NCBI GenBank assembly: GCA_902464115.1
Contig: CABQIF010000012.1
Coordinates: 1 to 27,823 of the forward strand
Reading direction: 5' to 3'
Length of the DNA: 27,823 nt
Origin: an uncultured Ruminococcus sp.
Lineage (GTDB): Bacteria > Bacillota > Clostridia > Oscillospirales > Ruminococcaceae
This document shows, piece after piece, positions 7,810-15,123 of this stretch. Each line of letters begins with the position of its first letter. Within the stretch, counting starts at the first letter, position 1. Made by a program: the position numbers and the translations under genes. The notes beneath the pieces are model-generated. The model did not search any database, was not told where the DNA came from, and saw nothing but the letters and a program-made list of their open reading frames with translations.

Positions 7810-7838
7810 TTGACAGGGGTCTTTCCTTGTGCTATACT
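7810..7838 (+). promoter_or_regulatory. Promoter of the lipoprotein-HAD gene pair
   Basis: TTGACA (7810-7815), a 17-base spacer and TATACT (7833-7838) with the extended TGC just before it. A short inverted repeat, TCAAG-N6-CTTGA (7798-7813), overlaps the -35 and could be an operator, though arms of 5 bases can arise by chance. Confidence 0.85.
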
Positions 7839-7862
7839 AAACAGCGAAAGGAGCGTTTTACC

Positions 7863-8381
7863 ATGCAATCCAAACGATTTCTTGCCATTGCTGCACTTTG
7901 TGCCATGGCTTCTTTGAGCGTTACCGGATGCGGTTCGGATTCTTCTGCAAAGGATTCCGCTGCTGTTACGATTGCTGCAACGACTGCGACAGAATCCACG
8001 ACCCCTGCAAGTTCTGCGGATTCCGTGGCAACCACCACTGATACAGTATCCGAATCCGCAGATGCCTCCAGTGATGCTGCGGGAACGGTCGTTGCCACCT
8101 ATGACAACAACCTTGAAACCTATGAATTTGCAGTGCCGGAAGATGGCACTTACACGTTCACCGACCCTGTTTCCGCAGACGATGTTTTCTGGGACATCTA
8201 TGTGCTGGATGCACAGTGGAACGATGGCGTTCGATACATCAAACAGAGTCAGGAGGCAAGCGGACAAACACCAACCACACTGACCTTGAAAAAGGGGCAG
8301 TGGGTCTACTGTTTCTGCTCGCAGGACGGATTCTCCACGGATGAAAAAATTCCATGTAATTTGACCATTACCAGACAATAA
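7863..8381 (+). CDS. Secreted lipoprotein with Ser/Thr-rich linker and beta domain
   Basis: 172 residues from the ATG at 7863, which has AAAGGAG at 7847-7853. The open frame extends upstream to 7716, but that would run through the promoter. The signal peptide ends in the lipobox SVTGC, so Cys23 should be lipidated and anchor the protein outside the membrane. Residues 24-75 are a low-complexity Ser/Thr/Ala linker. Residues about 76-172 look like a compact beta sandwich (TYEFAVPEDGTYTFTDP...LTLKKGQWVYCF), similar in style to bacterial pre-peptidase C-terminal-type or carbohydrate-binding folds. No catalytic motif is visible and no specific family is recognised. It probably shares a transcript with the phosphatase gene 19 bases downstream. 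Confidence 0.85.
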   Translation: MQSKRFLAIAALCAMASLSVTGCGSDSSAKDSAAVTIAATTATESTTPASSADSVATTTDTVSESADASSDAAGTVVATYDNNLETYEFAVPEDGTYTFTDPVSADDVFWDIYVLDAQWNDGVRYIKQSQEASGQTPTTLTLKKGQWVYCFCSQDGFSTDEKIPCNLTITRQ

Positions 8382-8400
8382 GCCAATAAAGGGTGATTTT

Positions 8401-9051
8401 ATGCGTTATCAACTTGCAATTTTTGATATGGATGGCACGATTTTAAATACCTTGCAGGACTTGACCAACAGTCTGAATGCAGCGTTGCAGCTGTCGGGCT
8501 ATCCGCAACATACACTGGAAGAAGTCCGGTTCTTTGTCGGAAACGGCATCCGGAAACTGATTGAACGAGGCGTTCCAGCTGGAACACCGGTTGCACAGAT
8601 TGACAAGGTGCATCAGGATTTCACGGAACACTATCGGGTACACTGTGCGGACACCACACAGCCCTATGCAGGGATTCCGGAACTGTTGCAGCAGCTGCGG
8701 AACGCCGGCTGCAAGACGGCTGTCGTCTCCAATAAGGCGGACTATGCCGTGCAAGAGCTTTGCAAGCAGTATTTTGACGGGATGTTTGATTTTGCCGTGG
8801 GCGAACGGAAAAACATCCTGAAAAAGCCGGCTCCGGACTCTGTCAACGAGGTGTTGCAGCAGTTGCAGACCGACCGCTCGCAGGCGGTTTATATCGGCGA
8901 TTCGGATGTGGATGTCGAAACCGCCAAGAATGCCAAGATGGACGGTATTTTTGTAGACTGGGGCTTCCGGTCGAGAGATTTCCTGCTGGAACATGGGGCA
9001 AAAACAATTGTTTCCCAACCGGCAGAACTCGCAGAGAAAATTTTAGGCTAA
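8401..9051 (+). CDS. HAD-superfamily phosphatase, Gph/PGP-like
   Basis: 216 residues. HAD motif I is FDMDGTILN with nucleophile D9 and acid D11. Motif II is VVSNK (about 108-112), motif III the Lys of KKPAPD (about 141-146), and motif IV GDSDVD (166-171). The helical cap between motifs I and II and the length match phosphoglycolate phosphatase-like enzymes and related beta-phosphoglucomutase/PpaX types. The actual substrate, whether phosphoglycolate, a sugar phosphate or pyrophosphate, cannot be assigned. AAAGGGTGA precedes the ATG. It follows the lipoprotein by 19 bases and ends at its own terminator. Confidence 0.9.
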   Translation: MRYQLAIFDMDGTILNTLQDLTNSLNAALQLSGYPQHTLEEVRFFVGNGIRKLIERGVPAGTPVAQIDKVHQDFTEHYRVHCADTTQPYAGIPELLQQLRNAGCKTAVVSNKADYAVQELCKQYFDGMFDFAVGERKNILKKPAPDSVNEVLQQLQTDRSQAVYIGDSDVDVETAKNAKMDGIFVDWGFRSRDFLLEHGAKTIVSQPAELAEKILG

Positions 9052-9086
9052 TGCAATTTCGCATATACATGAATCGGTATCAGATG

Positions 9087-9118
9087 AGAGGATGGCGTTT
9101 TTCGCTGTCCTCTTATTT
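9087..9118 (+). terminator. Intrinsic terminator after the HAD gene
   Basis: GAGGATGGCG and CGCTGTCCTC pair over 10 bp (two G-T wobbles) around a TTTTT loop, followed by TTATTTT. It lies about 36 bases after the stop at 9051. I see nothing gene-like between here and 9227. Confidence 0.7.
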
Positions 9119-9227
9119 TATGGCTCTGTGTATTTTATTTTGGACGTTGCTATCATGATTCTGCACAAAAATCAGCCTTCCAATTTGTGAGAAATTCCAA
9201 ACAACATGGACGTTTTGTAAATTTCAA

Positions 9228-9257
9228 AAAAACTTGTACGTTTGTGTACAAGTTTTT
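9228..9257. promoter_or_regulatory. Perfect inverted repeat upstream of the tail-spike gene (operator or terminator)
   Basis: Two perfect 12-base arms (9228-9239 and 9246-9257, core ACTTGTAC/GTACAAGT) enclose GTTTGT. It lies 14 bases upstream of a TATAGT -10 candidate, covering the -35 position, which suits a repressor or activator site. The T-run at the end of the right arm also allows a weak, AT-rich terminator. Confidence 0.6.
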
Positions 9258-9271
9258 CCCGAAAATCGCTG

Positions 9272-9277
9272 TATAGT
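9272..9277 (+). promoter_or_regulatory. Possible -10 box of the tail-spike gene
   Basis: TATAGT sits 52 bases upstream of the ATG at 9330. No recognisable -35 sits at 16-18 bases; that position overlaps the inverted repeat at 9228-9257. Such an arrangement is typical of activator-dependent or repressible promoters, but the call rests on one hexamer. Confidence 0.35.
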
Positions 9278-9329
9278 GAAAGGGGTTTCTTTCGCACACA
9301 AAAACCATGTAAAGGAGTGTTGACGATTC

Positions 9330-11162
9330 ATGCAGATTACCATTGAAGAAGCAACCTATTACGCCGTGACAGACTGCCGCATCCTCGCCATTCAAGGCGA
9401 GGCAAACACTCGCTCTGTTCACTTCACCTACCCTGCGGTTTCCGGTGCAGAACAGTATTTTCTACGGGTACAGCTGCCGGAATCCCTCATCTATGACCTG
9501 CCCATCACGGAGAACACCGTCGTTCTTCCGGCATCTGTAACCGGATACGCTGGCATTGTTCCGATTCAGTGGATTGCCAAAAATTCCACAGGCTCTGTCA
9601 TTGCAAAATCCCAGCTGATTCCCTCGATTGTCAAGCCGTCCATTCAGGGCGATGCCTCGGCTCTTCCCACGCCGGAAGAACTCATCACCAAATATGACGA
9701 ATACTTGAACACCATGCGGGACATTCAACAGGATGTCACCAAGACAAGCAAAACCGTGAAAGCCGATGCTGACCGTGCAGAAAGCAGCGTCAGCCGTGCA
9801 GAAGCCCTGCTGCAATCCATGCAGGGGTTGACCATTGGCGAACGGGTACGGCTGTATGTGGACACAGAAGCCGGCTCAGACACCAACAATGGAAAGGCGA
9901 CCACCACTGCCGTGCAGACCCTCGACCGTGCTTTGATTTTGGCGAACGCTTACCAGCAGGCGATTATCTGCCTGAAGAAAGGGCAAACCTACACCGCCAC
10001 GGACAAGAGCAATGAATACGGCATGGGGATTCAGCTGTATCACCGAACGCTCCGGTTTGAAGCCTACGGCACAGCAAGCGACAAACCAAAGATTCAGAAT
10101 GCGATTTTCGCTTACAACTGCAACTTAGAATGGAACGACATCGACCTCACGGGAAATAGCAGCGTGTTCACGATGTACAACACGATTTCCAGTTTTGAAG
10201 GCTGTGCGTTCTACTGGGTGGAAGCCCGCAATAGTTTTGCACAGGTGCGGCTATGCGACATTCAGCGAGAATGGGTGCAGTACGGCGGATTTTCCGTCAT
10301 CTCCAACGCAGAGAGCCTATATCGCCATATCGGTGGCATTCAGGCAAATCAGGGAGCAAGAATCGATTACAGTGGGTTTGGAATCGGTGCTTATGGTAAC
10401 GATGGCTGTTCCGCGCTGACCATTGATGGCATTCCGGAAAAATTACGAACAGCAAAGAACATTGCAGAGGACAGCGTTGCAACGCAGACAATTTATGTAA
10501 ACGCTGCCACTGGCTCAGATGCACGGGATGGCACTTCACAGGCAAAAGCCTTGCAAACGCTGAGCAGAGCCTTACAGTTTACGCAGTATGCAAGGAAAGC
10601 GGTCATTTATTTGGCAGCTGGAACTTATGCCGTTCCGGACAAAACATTAACCCTGCTTGGTCGAGATGTTCGGATTTATGGGGACGCTGCCGCTACCACA
10701 ATTCTACAGGGTAACCTCGTCTGCGAAAACGGCTTTCTGTACTTATCCAAAGTCACCATCGACAACACCGACAGCGAAACTGCCAACCCAACAGCAACCG
10801 CCATTATTTCACAGTACAATGGAGCAGTTCGTCTAACCAACTGTATTGTGAATGCCAACTCGAAAAATGCAATCGGTGTCATTGATATGTCAAATGTTTG
10901 CTGCTCGAACACCGACTTCCAAGGCAGTGCACAGTATGCTGTTTATGTGACGGGACAGGGCGATGCAAAAATTTATTACTGCACCAACAGCACTGCAAAC
11001 GGCGTGATTTCCGGCGGAAACAGTATGGTTTTCATCACCAGTAACAGCAGTACCAATTTCCCATATACCAACACCACAAACGGCATGGTATTTGTAAACG
11101 GACAGCAAGTCTTGCCCAAAACAACGGCTGTGAGTGATGAAGCGATGGCTTCCCCAAATTAA
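9330..11162 (+). CDS. Phage tail-spike/fibre-like protein with coiled coil and repeated beta-helix
   Basis: 610 residues, no signal peptide or membrane segment. Residues 1-105 form a beta-rich head reminiscent of the N-terminal domains of Firmicute phage baseplate and fibre proteins. Residues about 115-165 are a heptad-rich coiled coil, suggesting a trimer. The rest reads as parallel beta-helix, in two parts that each begin alike: YVDTEAGSDTNNG (about 176) and YVNAATGSDARDG (about 390), each followed by an Ala/Leu-rich TLxRAL helix. This is the DUF1565/pectate-lyase-like layout of tail spikes that bind or cut glycans. No capsid, tail, lysis or integrase gene is near, so it is an orphan. AAAGGAG lies about 11-12 bases before the ATG. 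Phage origin is inferred from architecture. Confidence 0.85.
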   Translation: MQITIEEATYYAVTDCRILAIQGEANTRSVHFTYPAVSGAEQYFLRVQLPESLIYDLPITENTVVLPASVTGYAGIVPIQWIAKNSTGSVIAKSQLIPSIVKPSIQGDASALPTPEELITKYDEYLNTMRDIQQDVTKTSKTVKADADRAESSVSRAEALLQSMQGLTIGERVRLYVDTEAGSDTNNGKATTTAVQTLDRALILANAYQQAIICLKKGQTYTATDKSNEYGMGIQLYHRTLRFEAYGTASDKPKIQNAIFAYNCNLEWNDIDLTGNSSVFTMYNTISSFEGCAFYWVEARNSFAQVRLCDIQREWVQYGGFSVISNAESLYRHIGGIQANQGARIDYSGFGIGAYGNDGCSALTIDGIPEKLRTAKNIAEDSVATQTIYVNAATGSDARDGTSQAKALQTLSRALQFTQYARKAVIYLAAGTYAVPDKTLTLLGRDVRIYGDAAATTILQGNLVCENGFLYLSKVTIDNTDSETANPTATAIISQYNGAVRLTNCIVNANSKNAIGVIDMSNVCCSNTDFQGSAQYAVYVTGQGDAKIYYCTNSTANGVISGGNSMVFITSNSSTNFPYTNTTNGMVFVNGQQVLPKTTAVSDEAMASPN

Positions 11163-11183
11163 AACGAATTTTTCTCCTGATTA

Positions 11184-11230
11184 AAAAATGGCAGCCGAAC
11201 TTGCATACACTGCATCTCGGCTGCCGTATT
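11184..11230. terminator. Terminator between convergent tail-spike and Cache genes
   Basis: GGCAGCCGA (11190-11198) pairs with TCGGCTGCC (11217-11225); the 18-base loop holds a nested TGCA/TGCA pairing. On the - strand it is followed by ATTTTTT, so it mainly ends the Cache gene. The + strand has only a weak GTATTCTTTATTT tail. Confidence 0.75.
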
Positions 11231-11232
11231 CT

Positions 11233-12216
11233 TTATTTCTTCTGTTTCTGCTGTTCCGCCCAGTCTGACGGCTCTTTCGGAAACAATTCCGGTGATTTCT
11301 TTTTCAAGTAGAAATATCCCATCCGCATGGAGAGCGTTGCCACCAGCAACAAAATCAACCCAGATGCAAACACCCACAAAATCACCATGCCACGGGAATT
11401 GTCCATCTCCCGATAAGGGATATCCACCAGCAGAATATAATTTTCATGTGTCTGATAGCGAATCATATAGCGTTGATGCTGCCGCACCAGATCCACTTTT
11501 CCCTTTTTTCCGGAAAATAAACTTTCATCATAGTCACTGTCTGTTCCGCAGCGTTCCGCCTGCGTATGACTGACATATTTTCCGGTATCGGTATCAATAA
11601 TCGCCGAAATGCCCATATCCGAAAACGGCATATCTGCCACAATCGCAGAAACATCGTTTTCCTGTGACTGCGTGAGCATGGATTCAGCCGGATACTGCAC
11701 CTGAATCAAGCCCTTTCCAGACCCCAACGCCGAGGCTGCCAGAATCATGGGCTTGTCATTCTGCATGGTAAAGACCACATCTGTGAAAACGGAATCCGTG
11801 GTATGCGATAAAAAGGTACGATATGCCCGTTTTCCAGTGCTGGAAAAATCCGTGCTGGCAATCAGAATGCCCGTTTCGTTGGATACGCTGATTTGGTCGG
11901 CATCAATGACAACTCGCAGCTCTTCCAAGATGGTTTCATTCTCGGATGACCAGTCTTGCTGATTCTCTAACAGCATCGCCACGACTCTTGTCTTTGAGGC
12001 GTACTCGTTCCGCAAGTCTTCCATCATAGTGGCGGAGGCTTCTGCATCTCGGTCTAACCGTACTTTTGCAGCCTCCATATTGGTATCCACCTGCTGAATC
12101 ACCTGATTCTGGTCTAACACCCGTACACTGTACCCAGCAACCAGGCATAATCCGACCACGGCAATCAGCATACAGAGAAATACAAAGCGATAAGTATGCA
12201 GAAGTTGTTTTTTCAT
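11233..12216 (-). CDS. Cache-type extracytoplasmic sensor without an output domain
   Basis: 327 residues from the ATG at 12216 (start MKKQLLHTYR), preceded by AAAGGGCAG. The frame is open to 12327 but that extension contains the promoter. One transmembrane helix (about 10-31) is followed by a long amphipathic helix and a Cache-like sensor region of about 240 residues (ISVSNETGILIASTD..., GISAIIDTDTGKYVSHT...). A second helix (about 276-299) leads to a charged tail of only about 28 residues. Membrane Cache sensors normally continue into HAMP plus kinase, methyl-accepting, cyclase or PP2C/SpoIIE output. None follows here, and the stop is immediately followed by a terminator. It may signal through a partner in trans, act as a ligand sink, or be a decayed receptor. 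Confidence 0.85.
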   Translation of the reverse strand: MKKQLLHTYRFVFLCMLIAVVGLCLVAGYSVRVLDQNQVIQQVDTNMEAAKVRLDRDAEASATMMEDLRNEYASKTRVVAMLLENQQDWSSENETILEELRVVIDADQISVSNETGILIASTDFSSTGKRAYRTFLSHTTDSVFTDVVFTMQNDKPMILAASALGSGKGLIQVQYPAESMLTQSQENDVSAIVADMPFSDMGISAIIDTDTGKYVSHTQAERCGTDSDYDESLFSGKKGKVDLVRQHQRYMIRYQTHENYILLVDIPYREMDNSRGMVILWVFASGLILLLVATLSMRMGYFYLKKKSPELFPKEPSDWAEQQKQKK

Positions 12217-12271
12217 ACGCTGCCCTTTCTGCGGCATTTCCGCAATTGGTTTCAAACCGGTTTTCGCTTTT

Positions 12272-12300
12272 ATTATACCACAAAGAATGCGGTTTGTAAA
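12272..12300 (-). promoter_or_regulatory. Promoter of the Cache-sensor gene
   Basis: On the - strand TTTACA (12300-12295), a 17-base spacer and TATAAT (12277-12272), extended as TGTGGTATAAT. Predicted start near 12265, about 50 bases before the chosen ATG. Confidence 0.85.
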
Positions 12301-12324
12301 CCATTCTGAACCAACAAATCTTTG

Positions 12325-12362
12325 CAAAAACGGCGGTTGAATGCATTTGATTCAACCGCCGT
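12325..12362 (-). terminator. Intrinsic terminator of the rpsO-pnp operon
   Basis: A perfect 13-bp stem (12330-12342 with 12350-12362) with a 7-base loop, followed on the - strand by TTTTT. It lies about 28 bases after the pnp stop and just upstream of the Cache promoter. Confidence 0.9.
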
Positions 12363-12389
12363 ATATGTTTTCAAAAAGAGAACATCTGC

Positions 12390-14495
12390 TTATTTCTTTG
12401 CCTGCAATTCTGCCAGTGCATCCTTGCGGGACAGGCTAATCTTGCCGTCCTTGACTTCCATGACCTTGACAACGATTTCATCGCCCATGGAAACCACGTC
12501 TTCCACATTTTCTACCCGGCTGTTGTCCAGCTTGGAGATGTGTACCAGACCATCCTTGCCCGGTGCGATTTCGACAAATGCACCAAACGGCTTAATAGAA
12601 ACGACCTTGCCCTTATAGATTGCTCCGACTTCTGGGTCGTGTGCAATGGTATTGATAATCTGCAATGCCTTCTGGCAGTTTTCCAGCTTCATACCGCTGA
12701 CAAATACAGAACCGTCTTCGCTGATGTCAATCTTAACATCGCATTCTGCGGTAATCTTCTGAATCACCTTACCGCCCTGACCAATGACTTCCCGAATCTT
12801 ATCCACTGGAATGGAAATCTGGAACATCTTCGGAGCGTATTCATTGACAGCCTTTCTCGGTTCTGGGATTGCCTTCAGCATGATTTCGTCCAGAATATAC
12901 AGTCTTGCCTTTCTGGTCTTTTCAAATGCTTCTGCAATGATTGCCGGTGTCAGACCGTCTACCTTGATATCCACCTGAATGGCAGTGATACCGTTCTTTG
13001 TACCGCCAACCTTAAAGTCCATATCGCCGAAGAAGTCTTCCAGACCCTGAATATCAACCATGGTCATGAATTCATCGCTGTCCGGCTTGGTAATCAGACC
13101 GCAGGAAATACCGGCAACCGGTGCTTTCAGCGGAACGCCTGCATCCATCAGAGCCAATGTGGAACCGCAGATAGAACCCTGCGAGGTCGAACCGTTCGAG
13201 GAGAGCACTTCCGAAACCAACCGCATTGCATACGGGAATTCTTCGACAGACGGCAATACCGGAACGAGTGCCTTTTCTGCCAACGCACCATGACCGATTT
13301 CTCTCCGTCCTGGGCCTCTGCTCGGCTTGGTTTCGCCGACAGAATAAGACGGGAAATTGTACTGGTGCATATACCGCTTGGAGGTTTCTTCGTCCAGACC
13401 ATCAATCTTCTGGCTGTCGCTCAACGGACCAAGTGTTGCAATGGTCAGAACCTGTGTCTGTCCTCTGGTGAACAGACCGCTTCCGTGTACTCTCGGCAGC
13501 AGACCGACTTCCGCAGCCAGCGGACGGATCTCATCAATGCCTCTGCCGTCAACACGCTTGCCTTCATAGAGCCAGTTCCGGACGATCTTCTTCTGCAACT
13601 TGTACAGGCATTCGTCCAGCATTGCACCCTGTTCCGGATATTCCGGGTCATACTTTTCGTGAACGGCATCAATAATCGGCTGCATTCTTGCATCCCGTTC
13701 GTTCTTGTCGTTGGTATCCAGAGCCACCTTGACCTGTTCACCAACCATTGCTTCGATGGCAGCAAACAAATCGTGGTCGAGTTCCATGGACTGGAATGCA
13801 AACTTCGGCTTGCCGATTTCGCTCTTGATGTCGTTGATGAACGCAACCATCTTCTTGATTTCTGCGTGACCAGCCAGAATGGCATCCAGCATCTGCTGTT
13901 CCGGAATTTCATTTGCACCGGCTTCAATCATAACGATTTTTTCCATTGTGCCGGCAACCGTCAGCCGCAGGTCATTGTGTGCACGCTGTTCGAGGGTCGG
14001 GTTCAGGACGATTTCGCCGTCTACCAGACCAACGCTGATACCAGCAATCGGGCCATTCCACGGAATATCCGAAATGGAAATGGCAATAGAAGTTGCCAGC
14101 ATGCCGGTGATTTCCGGCGAGCAATCCGGGTCAACTGCCAGAACGGTCATGACAACGGAAACATCGTTCCGCATATCCTTCGGGAACAGCGGACGAATCG
14201 GACGGTCTACCATACGGGAAGTCAGGATTGCCTTTTCGGATGGCTTTCCTTCTCTCTTGGTGAACGAGCCCGGAATTCTGCCGACAGCATACATCCGTTC
14301 TTCATAGTCAACGGACAGTGGGAAGAAATCCACGCCCTCTCTCGGCTTTGCACTGGCAGTTACATTTGCCATAACAACGGTTTCTCCGTAGCGAACCCAA
14401 CAGGAACCATTGGACAATTCGCAGGTCTTGCCGGTTTCTACAACGAGCGGACGGCCTGCAAAGGTTGTTTCAAACTTTCTGTACTTTTCAAACAT
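12390..14495 (-). CDS. pnp: Polyribonucleotide nucleotidyltransferase (PNPase)
   Basis: 701 residues, full length for the family. There are two RNase PH-like domains separated by a helical domain. A KH domain follows (KIREVIGQGGKVIQKITAE, about 565-585), then a C-terminal S1 domain (GAIYKGKVVSIKPFGAFVEI, about 625-690). The phosphorolytic core is visible as GETKPSRGPGRREIGHGALAE and SNGSTSQGSICGSTLALMDAG. PNPase degrades RNA 3' to 5' with phosphate and works with the RNA degradosome. It lies downstream of rpsO, the widespread bacterial order, separated by about 210 bases containing two hairpins. AAAGGAAAAAGG precedes the ATG. Confidence 0.97.
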   Translation of the reverse strand: MFEKYRKFETTFAGRPLVVETGKTCELSNGSCWVRYGETVVMANVTASAKPREGVDFFPLSVDYEERMYAVGRIPGSFTKREGKPSEKAILTSRMVDRPIRPLFPKDMRNDVSVVMTVLAVDPDCSPEITGMLATSIAISISDIPWNGPIAGISVGLVDGEIVLNPTLEQRAHNDLRLTVAGTMEKIVMIEAGANEIPEQQMLDAILAGHAEIKKMVAFINDIKSEIGKPKFAFQSMELDHDLFAAIEAMVGEQVKVALDTNDKNERDARMQPIIDAVHEKYDPEYPEQGAMLDECLYKLQKKIVRNWLYEGKRVDGRGIDEIRPLAAEVGLLPRVHGSGLFTRGQTQVLTIATLGPLSDSQKIDGLDEETSKRYMHQYNFPSYSVGETKPSRGPGRREIGHGALAEKALVPVLPSVEEFPYAMRLVSEVLSSNGSTSQGSICGSTLALMDAGVPLKAPVAGISCGLITKPDSDEFMTMVDIQGLEDFFGDMDFKVGGTKNGITAIQVDIKVDGLTPAIIAEAFEKTRKARLYILDEIMLKAIPEPRKAVNEYAPKMFQISIPVDKIREVIGQGGKVIQKITAECDVKIDISEDGSVFVSGMKLENCQKALQIINTIAHDPEVGAIYKGKVVSIKPFGAFVEIAPGKDGLVHISKLDNSRVENVEDVVSMGDEIVVKVMEVKDGKISLSRKDALAELQAKK

Positions 14496-14539
14496 CTGCC
14501 TTTTTCCTTTCTACTTTTAAAATCCGTTTTTGGCAGCAG

Positions 14540-14602
14540 GTTTAGCAAATAATCCTGCACCTGCAATGCATGTCACCACAGATACACGATTCATTGCTAA
14601 AC
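14540..14602 (-). promoter_or_regulatory. Long leader hairpin upstream of pnp
   Basis: GTTTAGCAA (14540-14548) pairs with TTGCTAAAC (14594-14602). After two mismatches AATC/GATT continues, giving 13 of 15 paired positions around a loop of about 33 bases. It lies about 45 bases before the pnp ATG, in the rpsO-pnp spacer. In E. coli the pnp leader forms a stem cut by RNase III through which PNPase represses itself; a comparable role here is an inference. Confidence 0.55.
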
Positions 14603-14644
14603 AAACCGCTGCACAACAGAACGTGTCACAAGTGTATTTGCTCC

Positions 14645-14705
14645 TGAAAAAACAAACACGGAAAAGCGACTGGCAAAATTTCACCGGCCGCCTTTCCGCT
14701 GTGTT
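14645..14705 (-). terminator. Hairpin after rpsO (attenuator or processing site)
   Basis: On the - strand AACAC, CGGAAA and further bases (14705-14690) pair imperfectly with TTTTCCGTGTTT (14668-14654), followed by GTTTTTTC. It begins right after the rpsO stop. The imperfect stem would allow partial read-through into pnp. Confidence 0.6.
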
Positions 14706-14707
14706 TC

Positions 14708-14974
14708 TTACTTACGAATACCAAGCTTTTCGATGCAAGCACGATACCGTTCTACATCCTTCTTCTTCAGGTAGTTCAGCAGGTTTCTTCTGTGACCAAC
14801 CATCTTCAGCAGACCCCGTCTGGAGTGATGGTCTTTCTTGTGGGTCTTCAGGTGACCTGTCAGGTCATTGATTCTCTTTGTGAGAATGGCAATCTGAACT
14901 TCCGGAGAACCGGTGTCGTGTTCGTGGGTACGATTTGCTTCGATAATCTGGTCTTTTTCTTCTTTCCGCAGCAT
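14708..14974 (-). CDS. rpsO: 30S ribosomal protein S15
   Basis: 88 residues, exactly the usual S15 size. Conserved features include TGSPEVQIAILTKRI and the 16S-rRNA-binding region HKKDHHSRRGLLKMVGHRRNLLNYLKKKD. It binds the 16S central domain early in small-subunit assembly. GAGGTGA precedes the ATG. The predicted leader from the promoter at 15076-15104 is about 95 bases and holds a small CCAC-GCT-GTGG stem, room enough for the autoregulatory leaders known for S15 in several bacteria, though no specific S15-binding mimic was identified. Confidence 0.98.
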   Translation of the reverse strand: MLRKEEKDQIIEANRTHEHDTGSPEVQIAILTKRINDLTGHLKTHKKDHHSRRGLLKMVGHRRNLLNYLKKKDVERYRACIEKLGIRK

Positions 14975-15075
14975 GATTCTTCACCTCATTCAAAATTTCT
15001 CATGAACATAGAATAGGGCAGGTAAAGGCATTCCACAGCGTGGCAAAATCCCTAATCCAAGTACATGACTATATT

Positions 15076-15104
15076 ATTATACCACAACGCAGGCAATTTG
15101 TAAA
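15076..15104 (-). promoter_or_regulatory. Promoter of the rpsO-pnp operon
   Basis: On the - strand TTTACA (15104-15099), a 17-base spacer and TATAAT (15081-15076), again extended as TGTGGTATAAT. The -35 is only about 20 bases from the stop of the upstream DUF624 gene. Confidence 0.85.
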
Positions 15105-15123
15105 GTAACTTTTTTGTAAACAA

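Noticed and set aside
7716..7862. Longer N-terminus for the lipoprotein (start at 7716)
   Set aside because: The extension contains the TTGACA/TATACT promoter and would bury the signal peptide.
9330..11162. Part of an intact prophage
   Set aside because: No structural, replication, lysis or integration genes are found on either side; the neighbours are a HAD phosphatase and a Cache protein.
12540..14552. A 670-codon open frame on the + strand opposite pnp
   Set aside because: It mirrors the full-length, strongly conserved pnp gene, has no ribosome site and no recognisable domain; it is a codon-bias shadow.
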